Of a stretch of 64,000 nt of DNA, positions 14,904-25,127 are shown in pieces (within the stretch, counting starts at the first letter, position 1; each line of letters starts with the position of its first letter). The position numbers and the translations under genes are program-made. Source of the stretch: Hypericum androsaemum. Lineage: Eukaryota; Streptophyta; Magnoliopsida; Malpighiales; Hypericaceae. Where the stretch lies: NCBI GenBank assembly GCA_963995505.1, contig OZ023187.1, forward strand, positions 1,991,501 to 2,055,500, read 5' to 3'. The notes below the pieces were generated by a model that did not search any database, was not told the DNA's origin, and was given only the letters and a program-made list of their open reading frames with translations.

Positions 14904-16199
14904 GAGAAAAGTCCACATAAGTACCTTGTGGTTTGCTCAATTATCAGAGATAAGTTTGTGATTTCAAACTCATCAAAAAGGGTCATGTGTTTTCACGGGC
15001 TCATCGATTGAAGGCTCGGATAGTTTTTCGAACCTAGTCAGCGTCCATTGAACTCTCCATGTCAGAACGACATTGTTTTTAATCCTATGTGGCATGCCAT
15101 GTAAGATTAAATCTTCAACCAGAAATGATGATGTGGCAAGGTGAAATATATTTAAAATAATCCCCCATTTGAATAAAAATTCCGTAGATGTTCAACCTTC
15201 CATCTTCAACCTTACCCCTAACCTCCATCTCCTCCCCTTCCCATCTCCAAGATCACCGAGAAGAAGATCAAGGAGACTGGCCACGAAATGTGAACTCCCC
15301 AAGTGAACTCCTTCCATCTTCAGCCTCATCCCTAGGTTCAGGAAACAGGAATTTGATCAAACACCCCTTGCGGGCATCACCAATGGCATAATTCCTCCCG
15401 TAAAAATCAACTAAAGCTCCAAAAATCACACAATTAGACTCAAACCCACGAGAAACAACCATCCCATGAAAGGCCCGACCTGAGGTCCCTAACATCTTGA
15501 TCCTCGATAAAATAACCCATCAAACACCCTCTTCGTGTCGCGAAATGCGGGGCACAGCTTGAAGTACAAAGACAACAAGCTGTTCCCGACAAACCGGTCC
15601 GTTTCAAAGCCCGATTTAACCAGGTGAGCGTGGAAGCTGACCCCTCCTGTCAAAGGACTTGATATTGGTGCAAGTTTGCAAGAGGGAGGCGAAGAGGAGG
15701 GGCTTATTGGGGATGGCTTTTGGGTCAACGGAATTGAGGAGGACAAGGGCGGGAAAGAGGGCACCAGACTTGCAGTGGGCGAGGATTTGGGCCACTTGGG
15801 TCGCCGAGGAATTGGCGGATTGTGTGGATTTAAAAAAAATTGATGGGAAGGGGAGGAGATGGAGGTTAGGGATGAGGTTGAAGATGGAAGGTTGAACACC
15901 TCTACTGAATTTTTATATAAATGGGTTTTTAAAAATGGGAGATTATTTTGAATATTTTTAACCTTGCCACATCATTATTTTCTATTAAAGATTTAATCCT
16001 ATGTGGTGTGTCACATAGGATTAAAAATGATTTCATTATGACGTGAAGAGCCCAATGGACGCTGACTAGGCTCGGGGAGTTATCCGAGCCTTTAATTGAT
16101 GAGCCCGTGAACACGCAGAACCCTTTTTGATGAGTTTGAAACCACAAACCTATCTTTAATAATTGAGCAAACTACAAGATACTTATGTGGACTTTTCCC
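14904..16199. mobile_element. Pack-MULE carrying rearranged PPR gene fragments
   Basis: This 1296-bp element has long terminal inverted repeats. The left end begins GAGAAAAGTCCACATAAGTA and the reverse complement of the right end begins GGGAAAAGTCCACATAAGTA. It is bounded by the exact 9-bp direct repeat TAGATATTA (14895-14903 and 16200-16208). The inverted repeat is about 345 bp long and extends into captured coding sequence: the same start (Met-Phe-Asn-Leu-Pro-Ser-Ser-Thr) is present as ATG frames at both inner ends, at 15188 on the + strand and 15899 on the - strand. The core carries PPR-type sequence. There is no transposase. Confidence 0.88.
15268..15899 (-). pseudogene. captured, internally deleted PPR protein gene fragment
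   Basis: Pentatricopeptide-repeat proteins bind organellar RNA. Two - strand frames carry PPR-like segments. The first, 15489-15899, starts with a Ser/Pro-rich leader resembling an organelle-targeting peptide and reaches a motif containing HAHLVKSGFETDRFVGNSLL. The second, 15268-15495, contains AFHGMVVSRGFESNCVIFGA. The frames overlap at 15489-15495 in different registers. The text jumps from one PPR motif (VFDGLFYR) into the middle of another, so a piece of the donor gene is missing. A second jump follows the word GDARK at about 15360. This is a transposon-borne fragment, not a functional PPR gene. Confidence 0.8.
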
Positions 16200-16208
16200 T
16201 AGATATTA

Positions 16209-16846
16209 ATATATATTTTTCGTTTCCGTTGTACTAACATTTGCGGGAACAAAGTAGCGTAAAAGCTGGAGGAGGCAGCCCTTCGTGGGACATTGTACTA
16301 CAAGGACCATTATTAATCTGAATTATGGCTCACGCCAAATAAATATCATTGATAAAACCATCCACTAAATAGGGCCCGAATAATACGCAACTCCGAATAC
16401 CATATGTTTCATGAAAAAAGAACAAGGGCACCTGTGGTCCTGCATACAAGAAGGAAAAAAATGCAAGGCATACTCCCTCCCAATAATGATCCAGACAAGA
16501 AAACAAAAGGGGCTTATTCCATCAAAAACAGTTGCCTAATTGACTAGAGAGATCTGAGCTTGCCAAGACTAATGCCATGTTGAGAATAACCGTGATCGCT
16601 AGACGAACGGATGCACGATCTGCATGGGAGGAGAATCAAGCAGATTTCTGGACATCGGCGAAGCTATCTTCAGCTTCGACTGGCATCTATGTACAAGTTT
16701 CTACTGGATGTGTTGCTAAAGTGAATTTGTGAATCCAGATATGTCCTACTAGTCTAGGTACATGCTCAAAACTTTTTATGCACGGGAAGAAATCTAACTG
16801 CGTATTGAACCGGGGCTCTAGCCAAATTCTTCCAGAGACGTCGTAC
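16209..16846. other. IPCS 3' flank and start of the duplicated segment
   Basis: The sequence becomes alignable with copy B (from about 55404) at about 16618. The part next to the IPCS stop codon is presumably its 3' UTR. Nothing else is seen between the Pack-MULE and the duplication breakpoint. Confidence 0.5.
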
Positions 16847-19679
16847 TCATACAGGAGAATCTATAGAAATCCCGCTCAATAACTTCTGCTCTTCTCTGCT
16901 CCTGTTGTCTTCGCTAACTTGAGATTGTAATGGCAGCATTGGTGCTCCATTTGATCGGTCCGGCATTTCTGCGAAGAAAATGAGAGTAAATTTTGATACT
17001 AAGTATGCTCAACATATGTATATGTTTGAGAAATTCATTTAGACATGAAAATGGAATAGAATGCGACTAACACCTTTCTCTAAAAGTTAGACCAATACCT
17101 ACATGGGATTTACAAAATTACTATCAAACCTCGATGCGGCAAAACTATAGAGTAGAAGGACAAATAATGCAATCCTAATACCGCTCTTCTAAATTTCGAC
17201 TTTGTGGAAAACCAAGAAACACGGATTGGCATATCAGCCGTTACACAGTCAGCAATCAACAGAGTAAAAATGGTGGAAGCACGTCACTAGCTCAAGTTCA
17301 TCGACCCCGTTAGTTAGAAAATAAACATCAGCAGTTCATGTGGATTTGAAGCAAAAATAGAATTAAGGCCCACCTGGCAATTTCTTCTCAATAAAGAAAA
17401 CTACCAAATTCACTGTGTACCTACACAAAAATCACATTGTCCAGTGTTAGTTGGTGAAACAAACAACAAAGAACAATAACACTCGAGCCTTATCCAACAT
17501 CGTGCTACGTGTCGATTGTTCATCAGTGAAAAAGCTCACAAAACTACAATTAACAGTTCTCCTTCTGGTTACCATGCGACAACGACGTCGACCGTGTAAT
17601 GTTTGCGAGAAGCAATAATGAGCATACTCTGAGCCACAGCAAGCATCCAAGCAAATAGCTTCACCAACCTGTTTTGGTCAGATTAGTAACATGACAGTTC
17701 AGACTTTGCCAAGTGTGTCAAAAGTAGCGGATTGCATGAAGACAATACAGGATGTACCTAAATATATATTTTAGTTTACCTCTTTGTGCAATATTTGTTA
17801 AAAGTACGCACAAACACCAAGGTAAAAATCATGTGTGATGAGAAAATTAGATCGCCACAGCCGTAATTAACTCCTCTGGAAACTGCAAATAAAAGTTTTC
17901 TGAATAAGCATCATGACAGCAACCATGTAAGTTAACATTAAGACATGTTTGTGTCCAGGAATTTACAATTGATTATGAGTAATTCAATTACGTTTTCTGG
18001 TCGAGGCAGCCTAGCAAACTTAGAACCCTGAAAAGTGAAGATGGTAAAGATGCCCATTAACAACATATTGGCCTAATAAAATCTTGAACGATAGTATTTC
18101 AACAAAAAAAATCTATAAATGCTACTTTCATCAAGAGATATCCTCCTGAAAACCTGACGAAAACGAAGCCATGTGGTAACCTGGTCATAAGAAATTACCT
18201 CTCGGCAGTGGTAGTTTGGCCCAGGAAGATGAGTTGAATAAAATGTAACAATCCGAAGAAACTGGCAAGCCTGCGAAAGGATGAAAAGAAAATCTAAAAG
18301 AAATTATAAGGTAAATTTAGCTACAATATGAATGAAGTAATGTAGTGCTAAACGTGGGCGGAATTCACAAAACATAACGGCTAGTTAGACAAATGACAGC
18401 TAGATCTTGTTACACTTTGCGTATTCAGGCTATGCCAAAAGAATTATGTTGTGGCTGAATTTTGGTACTCTAAGGAGCTCTTAGATTCTTTGTTGCAGCA
18501 ATACCAGGTTCATATTGAATGGAAGACAGCATGTTAGAGTCGATCGTGGTCTACCAAGCAACAACTACTTCTTTCCGGTCCAAATCCATCTTCCATATCC
18601 CCGTTCGGACTATAACTTCACTTACCACTAAGCAAGTAAGAACTCTGCACCAAATCAAAACCGTGTAGATCTTCTTCTGCTGAAAAACGAAGGGATGGAA
18701 TGTCCACTGCATTGTAACAACCAAATTATCTTTCACTCTATGGATCCTTTATAAACAAAATGCAAGGATTGGCAAGCTGCAATAAACCAGAGTCTCACCA
18801 CCACAAAACTACTGAAGATAAACCAGAACGTAGTCTCACTGACAAACGCCTTGCGCTCACCAAGCTCCTGCAATGCCAGCCAAACTTACAAATCAAAACG
18901 CGAACTACCAACATCATCCATGAATTCGTCTTAGCGTCCAGCATCAAATTCACTCACCGGGAGTAGGAAAAAGCCGGCATCTTGCAGCAAAGGGCCAGGC
19001 CGATGCAAGTAATGAACGCCATGTGCAGCCAATCCATGTATGTACTGTGAAGGTGACAACATTACATACTCTCTTCAATTAGGACATATCCAACCACACA
19101 CACAATAACAAACAACAATACCCCCATCAACCACAATCCATTACAGTCAACCCAAACCAAATCAGAATCACAACGAGACAAGCGAAACCCGGTGGGCCCC
19201 ACATGTTTGGTTCCGTTATTCAATTTGCTCTAACAAATTATAAAAGGGCAGAGAGAAAGAGAGGAGCAAACCTGGAAAACAATGCCAGCGAGGAGAATCT
19301 TCCAATTCTCGGCTATAAGCTGCACTTCTACAGCCATTTCCGAGCAAATTTTCCTCCATAGCTTCCGTAGAATAAAACCCAAGAAGGAAACAAGCTAGAA
19401 AATTCAATTTCATCTCAAAGTTTTCATCTTTGACTTTATTGCTTCCCTTTGAAGAAGAACAATAAATTAAATAGAAAACAATAATTTTCTTCCTCCATAA
19501 CTTCCGAAGAACAAAACCCAAATAAGAAACAAACTAGAAAATTCAATTTCGTCTCAAAGTTTTCATTTTAAACCTTTTTTCCTCCCCTTTCGAAGAAGAA
19601 CCATAAATTAAATTTAAAAAATAATTTGAGGAATTTTTTTTACCACCTTGGGACCTTCACGATCGACGTAGACGGGCAT
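16847..19679 (-). CDS. IPCS: phosphatidylinositol:ceramide inositolphosphotransferase (IPC synthase), copy A
   Basis: The enzyme transfers inositol phosphate from phosphatidylinositol to ceramide in Golgi membranes (plant sphingolipid synthesis; Arabidopsis IPCS/ERH1 family). Exons, in coding order: 19679-19647, 19361-19272, 19044-18958, 18867-18799, 18706-18626, 18270-18199, 18027-17967, 17882-17780, 17668-17573, 17420-17374, 16968-16847. Lengths total 861 nt (286 aa) with consistent phases and GT-AG sites. The start [11 protein letters not shown] aligns with the family N-terminus. Membrane segments include [14 protein letters not shown] and TFHPFVF. The catalytic triad regions are intact: GPNYHC, the His of FSSHMIF, and RKHYTVDVV. 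Intron 1 carries a partial duplicate of the start of exon 2 near 19490-19510. No lesion was seen, so this is likely the functional copy. Confidence 0.93.
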
Positions 19680-20240
19680 TTTGCGAATTGGGTTATTCCC
19701 AGGTTAAGGGTTTACATTCATTGACGCGAAGAGGACGAAGGTTGGAAGGAAAATTTCCGATTTCCGATTTCCGATTTCCAATTTTGAATTTTGAATCTTT
19801 ATTCCTTTTTCTCAATTTCTTTTGTTTGGTTCTTTCCTTGGAAATCGGTGAAAACGTGTAAGAATTTCGGTTTACCGATGTTTCTAACTCTGTCTCTTTT
19901 TGTGTTTTTTTTTCTTTTTATTTTTGTGGGTTTACAAATTTCGTTTTATTTTGTATATTTTTTGTCTGTTGTTAGGATCTGGAATCTTAGGGAAATTTTC
20001 ACCGTTAAGAAAGAGCGGGATAATGATTGTATATTATAGCTCCAGTAGGATCACGATTTGGGAATCTGGTAATTAATTATCACAGGTTTTGATTCTGTAC
20101 CAAGTTTAAATATGCTGCAAATTTCACAAATTTGCTCGTTCTAAATAATTTCAATTTCACAAATATTCAAGTATCAAAAAAATTATTTGAGAGAGTCTTG
20201 CTTTCAAGGTTAAGTCGGTTAGATGTAAAAATTATGACAT
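19680..20240 (-). promoter_or_regulatory. IPCS 5' UTR and promoter region, shared with copy B
   Basis: This region upstream of the IPCS start codon aligns closely with 58837-59360. It includes T-rich tracts and a short repeat of TTTCCGA words near 19758-19780. No TATA box or transcription start can be fixed. The + strand frame at 19791-20039 lies in this T-rich DNA and is not a gene. Confidence 0.4.
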
Positions 20241-21325
20241 GCCAATAATATCACTTAGAACTAAACAAAAGAATTGTTCTAATTTAATAAGGTCTCGTGT
20301 TCAAATTCTTAAAATGCAACAGTGTTAAATATTAATTGGAAGAGTTTGACCACCTTTCAAATATCATATTTGATTTAAATTTGGATTAATCGGCCCAGTA
20401 AATCGGAACAAAATGATATAAAAAAAGATATGTTAAAATCCATCTAACTACTTTGTGGTTTTAAAATATATATCAAATATTACTTATCTAACCATAGTTA
20501 AATAATTATCATTTAGTTGGAAAATTTATTGGTCAGACATTTTAAAACCACGAATCGTCCAAAAAGATATAAACACTTGCATCAAGAACATAGTGCTTCT
20601 CTAGATACAGTTGATGCTGCTTGTGCTGCCAAAACAGATTAATCTAAAAGGAAACACGAAAAGTTCACGAACTCCATGCATTCTCTAAGTGGGCTTCCCC
20701 TACCTATTTATACTACAAAAGAACAGATCAGATTATGCCCTTATTCTTCATCAACCACGCAAATCAATGACAAACATCCATTGCAATTGGAGGTTCCAAT
20801 AATCATGTGCTTGGAGGTCAACTAGAGAGATATGTTTATATGCATCTGTAGGAGAGGTTGCAAAATATTTCATACCCTTCCAACTGGTGAAAGGGGTGGA
20901 TTTGAGACATATCTTTGCACTGGCCCTTACACCACCAAGGGTTTCCCAAATTATCTTTAAATGGCTTTGCTGCTCGAGAATGGGCATCAACAGGAGACGA
21001 CATTAGATGATCCTGCAGTGAGGGACGTCGTTCCCTTTGACGTGCAGCGAGTGTCTGCTACTTCTCTGCTGTTCCCGTTTCTGGCTGTACTGCCGCTTTG
21101 AAGATAATTTGGAAACTTTGAATGATGATTTACTAGAAATGTAAGAGATGCATCTTTAACATTTCTAGTAAGTTCTTTATGGAAGTTGGCATATGACAAA
21201 TTAGGCTTCTCAGATTTGAACTGATCTGCCAGATTTTGACATTGTCTTACCTTTCTAGTCTTTTCCGTCACTCCTGTAGACTGCCCATTTCTTGAATTCT
21301 CTTGTCGTCTAGTATGGTCTTTCAT
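20241..21325. other. sequence largely private to copy A
   Basis: Between the IPCS promoter and the next block shared with copy B lies about 1 kb not seen in copy B. Two - strand frames (20751-20990 and 20987-21325) are open but unrecognised. The second begins near a region resembling the exon-like piece at 59397-59498 and ends its similarity at a GTAAGA donor. It is probably a gene remnant or repeat. Confidence 0.35.
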
Positions 21326-21515
21326 GACACACCATTGTTGTCTTAATATACTAAAGTTCCATCAATGGAATGGCGCAAGTAACAAGTATTTGGATTCATT
21401 TAAGAAATTTCTGTGTTCAAGACACACCATTGTTGTCTTAATATACTAAAGTTCCATCAATAGAATGGCGCAAGTAACAAGTATTTGGATTTATTTAAGA
21501 AGTTTCTGTGTTCAA
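21326..21515. repeat. 95-bp tandem duplication
   Basis: Two near-identical 95-bp units (21326-21420 and 21421-21515), followed by the first bases of a third, start GACACACCATTG. The corresponding place in copy B (about 59575-59680) has a single unit, so the duplication arose after the segments separated. Confidence 0.85.
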
Positions 21516-21539
21516 GAGACACCATTGTAAAAAATACTA

Positions 21540-22926
21540 GAAAATTTTTTATTTTAGTACCCTGTAGTTTGGCTAATTTTTACTTACAACCTTGTGGTAA
21601 AAAACTTCTTAAACGGATTCCTGAGGTTTCAAAAGGACCTCACGGGTAGCTTTCCCAATGTCCGAAACTAAAACTACGTCGTTTTGTATCCATGTGGTAC
21701 GCCAACTGGGCAAAAAATTTATCTTGTTGGCGCTGACTTGTCTTTGATGTAAATTTTAAAATGATACTTCTCTGTTTATTTTTTTCCCAAAAAGCCCCTT
21801 CTCTCTCAACTCTCTCCACCACACCTGTTGGTCCCCAATATTTGCATAGTTTAGTGACTTCCTCACCATCTCCTCCACCACACCTGTTCGTCCGCAATCT
21901 TTGCATCCTTTCAGAATCATTGACTAAATTGATTTCAAGAATCAGAAATCCATGGAAACCAACTTTGCATCCTTTCCGAAATCAACATAACAAATACAAA
22001 TAGAATGTGAAATATCCACCAACAACAAGAACAACAAAAAATATCCCGACCCAGAAAAAAAAAACACGAAATCAGAATATTAAACACGAAAATTTCAAAA
22101 ATATGTTCCCGCTCATATGTTCTTTTGTGCGTCTGTTTCTACTACTTCAGGAGACAGAGACAGAGACAGAGAGGAGGAGACATAGCGGCGGGGGCGGGGG
22201 ATCAAAATCCTCAAAATGGCGCCCTTCTCTCTTTAATCAAAATCCTCAGGCAAGGCGGTGGTGGGGAGGATGGGTGCCTCGTTGGCGTGGGTGACGGTTG
22301 AGCCCCAAAAACAGCCTCTTGAACTCCCTGGGGGTCAAATCGGAGAACTGGGTGACGCCGTGGGCGGCGGTGGGGTCCATTTTCTGGTGCCTCGCCGCCC
22401 TCCTGAGATTCCTCTAGAACACCGAGAATCGGTAATTGTCTGGTGGCGTTGCTCTTCCCGAACTTGCTCTTGAAGAGGGCGAAGTGGTAGTGGTCCGACC
22501 CCATGAGGATGTGGCATCGGTGACCTGCCGGATCAGGGGTCCGCTTCCTCGGCGTGGGTACTAGCGGCGAAGAGGAGGAGGATGGAGAAGAGGAGGAGAG
22601 AGGAGAAGCCATTGTTGGGTTGTTTTTATAGAAAAGGACACAGGAGGGTGGAGAGAGGAGAGAGAAGAAGTGATTTAAAAAAAAAAATAACTAATCTGGT
22701 ATTGTTTTGAAGTTGTTTACCACGACAACTCAGCAATATCGGGATACGATTTTTGCCCATTTGACATGCCACGTAGACACAAAATGACGTCGTTTGAATT
22801 TTGGGCAGGGGAACAGTTGCCTGTGAGGTCCTTTTAAAATCTCAAGGACCCGTTTAAGAAGTTTCTTATCACTGCGTTGTAAGTAAAAATTGGCCAAACT
22901 ACAGAGTACTAAAGTGAAGTTTTCTC
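21540..22926. mobile_element. Pack-MULE-like element with GC-rich insert; empty site present in copy B
   Basis: This 1387-bp element has long terminal inverted repeats with shared blocks such as TGTAGTTTGG, CTAATTTTTACTTACAAC (left form) and AAACTTCTTAAACGG. It is flanked by 9-bp direct repeats AAAATACTA (21531-21539) and AAAATATTA (22927-22935), which differ at one base. Copy B at 59679-59687 carries the single uninterrupted AAAATACTA, directly showing the pre-insertion site. The core (about 22150-22610) is GC-rich. A 133-codon - strand frame (22211-22612) starts with a Ser/Pro-rich leader, and overlapping + strand frames exist. The captured gene is not recognised. Confidence 0.88.
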
Positions 22927-23286
22927 AAAATATTATTGTAAGAGTCACTTCTGTAATAAGACCCAACAATGTTCGATTCTGAATATCAGAACTAAAAAAA
23001 ATACCAAGGCTTCATTTGTTTCCCCAGAAAATAATTTCGGGTTCAAACAATTATAAGAAAATGTAAAGTATATGTAAGAAAAACTCCATAAATTACATGT
23101 TGATCACCAAATAATAGTATAATATATTTTATTTTTTGTAAAAGTAAATTTTTTTGATTATACTTATCGTTAGTTGAACCCTAGAACTTTGATGCACTTT
23201 GGCTAGTATAAATTATTGTGGATGCTTATGTTTATATTTCTTGGGTCATGCAGGAATTCGACAACACATATGAAACAGGTTGGCAA

Positions 23287-23823
23287 TGTTGGGAAATAAC
23301 CCACTTTCCCGTGGACCCAAACAACGCAACGAACAACACCGGAGCAAGATCTACGAACACAACGAGGAGATCGACCACAACTACGAATAAAGAAGACCCA
23401 CAGCCAAACAAGAATAACTGATTTGGTAACCCGGTTCGATCTTGAACGATCTACGTCCGGGGGCGTACCAAGCCAGGAGAAATGTCACTAATACACTCGA
23501 TATACACTTTGGAGCTACGCAGGCTCAACAATGGTAGTTTCTCTCTCTACTCTTCTCTCTCTCTCTAGAAACGTCTCTCTGTCTCTGCAAGAAAGAAGAA
23601 GCATCTACAGTGACGGAGAAGTGGGTATTTATAGTGCCCACAACCTAGGGACTATTTGGTGTCGGCAGGGGCAAAATCGTCCACCAGAAATCACATTTCT
23701 GGCCCCGGATGAATAGTGCCGAGTCAACATATGAACAGTAAAAAGTCAACATATGAACAGTAACTCCGTGTATTCAACACGTGAACAGTAACTCCGTATA
23801 GTACGAAGTCTCCATACCCAACA
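23287..23823 (-). repeat. 3' LTR of the deleted copia element
   Basis: A TG...CA LTR of 537 bp. Near its inner end it has a repeated word (AACATATGAACAGTAA-type, about 23725-23800), and it contains CT-rich stretches around 23538-23585. The last 49 bp on its right side are matched by the remnant at 24861-24909. Confidence 0.88.
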
Positions 23824-23915
23824 ATCTCCCACCTGGAGACTGACCTCAACACTTGTCACCATTCACTTGATGACCTCCTTCTCCTCTTCACTTCTTGGTA
23901 CGCCGGGTCTCTTCT

Positions 23916-24914
23916 CTAGTTTACTAGACCCGCTGAAGCCATGTTGAGCTTCAGCTTCTCTAAGGTAACCACCTTAGTCAACATATCCGCGGGATTCACT
24001 TTCCCGTCAATCTTTTCAAGCCTTAAGATCTTCCTCTCCAAGAGATCACGTATGTAGTGATACTTCAACTCAATGTGCTTCGTCCTTGAGTGGAAGGCGG
24101 GATTCTTTGCCAAGTGTATCGCACTTTGGCTATCACTGTGGAGCACACTCTCACTTTGTTCTTTCCCCAACTCCACCAAGAAACTCTGCAACCATACCAT
24201 CTCTTTACTTGCTTCCGTCACAGCCACGTACTCACTTTCCGCGGTTGACAAAGCTACTACCTTTTGTAGTCTCGAGGCCCAAAATATCGCTGTCCCTCCC
24301 AGCGTAAAGACATAACCACTTGTGCTCCTCTTCTCATCATGGTCATTGGACCCCAAGTCCGCATCACAATAGCCTAGGAGCTTCACATCTTTGCCCTCAA
24401 AACAAAGACACTTCTCGGTGGTACCTCTCAAGTAGCCAAGGATCCATTTCACTGCAACCCAATGTTGCTCACCCGGAGTGCTCATGAACTTGCTCACTAC
24501 TCCTACCGCATGTGCTATGTCTGGCCTTGTACAAATCATAGCATACATCAAGCTACCCACCGCCGATGCATAGGGAGTCTTCTCCATTTTAGCCTCCTCC
24601 GCCTTAGTCTTAGGCGAGTCCTTCTTGGACAATTTGAAGTGTCCAGCTAAAGGAGTCAACTTGGGGTTGGCATTTTGCATACTGAACCTCTCCAGCACCT
24701 TCTCAATGTACTCGGCTTGTGAGAGAAATAGCTTCCCTGCAGCTCTATCTCTCTCAATTCTCATTCCAAGGATTTGCTTAGCCTCACCCAAGTCTTTCAT
24801 GGCAAACCTTTCAGATAATTGCTTCTTCACCTTGCTCACCTCGCTTGCAAGGTGAAGAAGCAACACGTGAACAGTAACTCCGTATAGTACGAAGTCTCCA
24901 TACCCAACAGGCAA
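23916..24914 (-). pseudogene. copia reverse transcriptase C-terminus plus RNase H
   Basis: An uninterrupted 332-codon frame. The first 20 or so codons come from LTR sequence and the junction. The frame then enters reverse transcriptase (motif LSERFAMKDLGEAKQILGM) and continues through the tether region (YASAVGSLMYA) to RNase H (ADLGSNDHDEKRSTSGYVF, ALSTAESEYVA, HSDSQSAIHLAKN) and the normal copia C-terminus. The catalytic YVDD region of reverse transcriptase is absent. The protein is a truncated remnant, although the frame is open, which suggests recent insertion. Confidence 0.9.
24823..24867. repeat. perfect 16-bp inverted repeat at the copia deletion junction
   Basis: TTGCTTCTTCACCTTG, then 13 bp, then its exact reverse complement CAAGGTGAAGAAGCAA. 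The second arm abuts the 5' LTR remnant. This marks where retrotransposon interior was joined to the LTR and looks like a template-switch scar. Confidence 0.75.
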
Positions 24915-25127
24915 TGCATCGTGGGCACAGATTTTGTGTCATTTGTGACCCATTGTTACGGCTGTTTTATCCATTTTCAAATCGAAAGCCTCTCGATTCT
25001 GCTCTTTAGGGGATCTGCTGGTCCACTCATGGAAGCCAAGCAATTCACAACTTTGGATTCCTTGGAGTCTGTTAAAGTTTAATTATATGTGTATTTGCTT
25101 GATTCGAATCTCTATGGATCGTTCTTG

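Larger units (their letters stand above)
23287..24909 (-). mobile_element. internally deleted copia retrotransposon in the dynein-light-chain exon
   Basis: The insertion begins TGTTGGG and ends CCCAACA, flanked by the 5-bp duplication GGCAA (23282-23286 and 24910-24914). It lies on the - strand: the 3' LTR is 23287-23823 (537 bp). A polypurine tract reading GGTGGGAGAT on the - strand lies just inside it. Only 49 bp of the 5' LTR remain (24861-24909). Gag, protease, integrase and the first part of reverse transcriptase are missing. Confidence 0.92.
23254..25082 (+). pseudogene. dynein light chain (LC8-type) last exon, split by a retrotransposon
   Basis: LC8 light chains are small dimeric cargo and scaffold proteins; plants have them without dynein heavy chains. 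After an acceptor (TCATGCAG) the exon begins EFDNTYETGWQC, is interrupted at 23286, and resumes after 24909 with IVGTDFVSFVTHCYGCF to a TAA at 25080-25082. The intervening 1.6 kb is a copia derivative with a 5-bp duplication. The upstream exon expected to carry the first LC8 helix was not found, so only this 3' exon is present. Confidence 0.8.
16618..25127. repeat. segmental duplication, copy A
   Basis: This segment aligns in the same orientation with 55404-60204. Shared content is the whole IPCS locus, its 5' flank to about 20240, short blocks around 21200-21530, and the dynein-light-chain exon with its 3' flank. Copy A is longer because of extra sequence at about 20240-21200, a 95-bp tandem duplication, a Pack-MULE-like element and a copia derivative. 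The far breakpoint falls at 25127/60204, immediately after the shared word GGATCGTTCTT. Confidence 0.85.

Noticed and set aside
17447..17650. 67-codon - strand frame (and its copy at 56235-56438) as a separate small protein
   Set aside because: It is an out-of-frame reading of the [13 protein letters not shown] exon plus the following intron. The true frame splices at 17573 to the exon at 17420.
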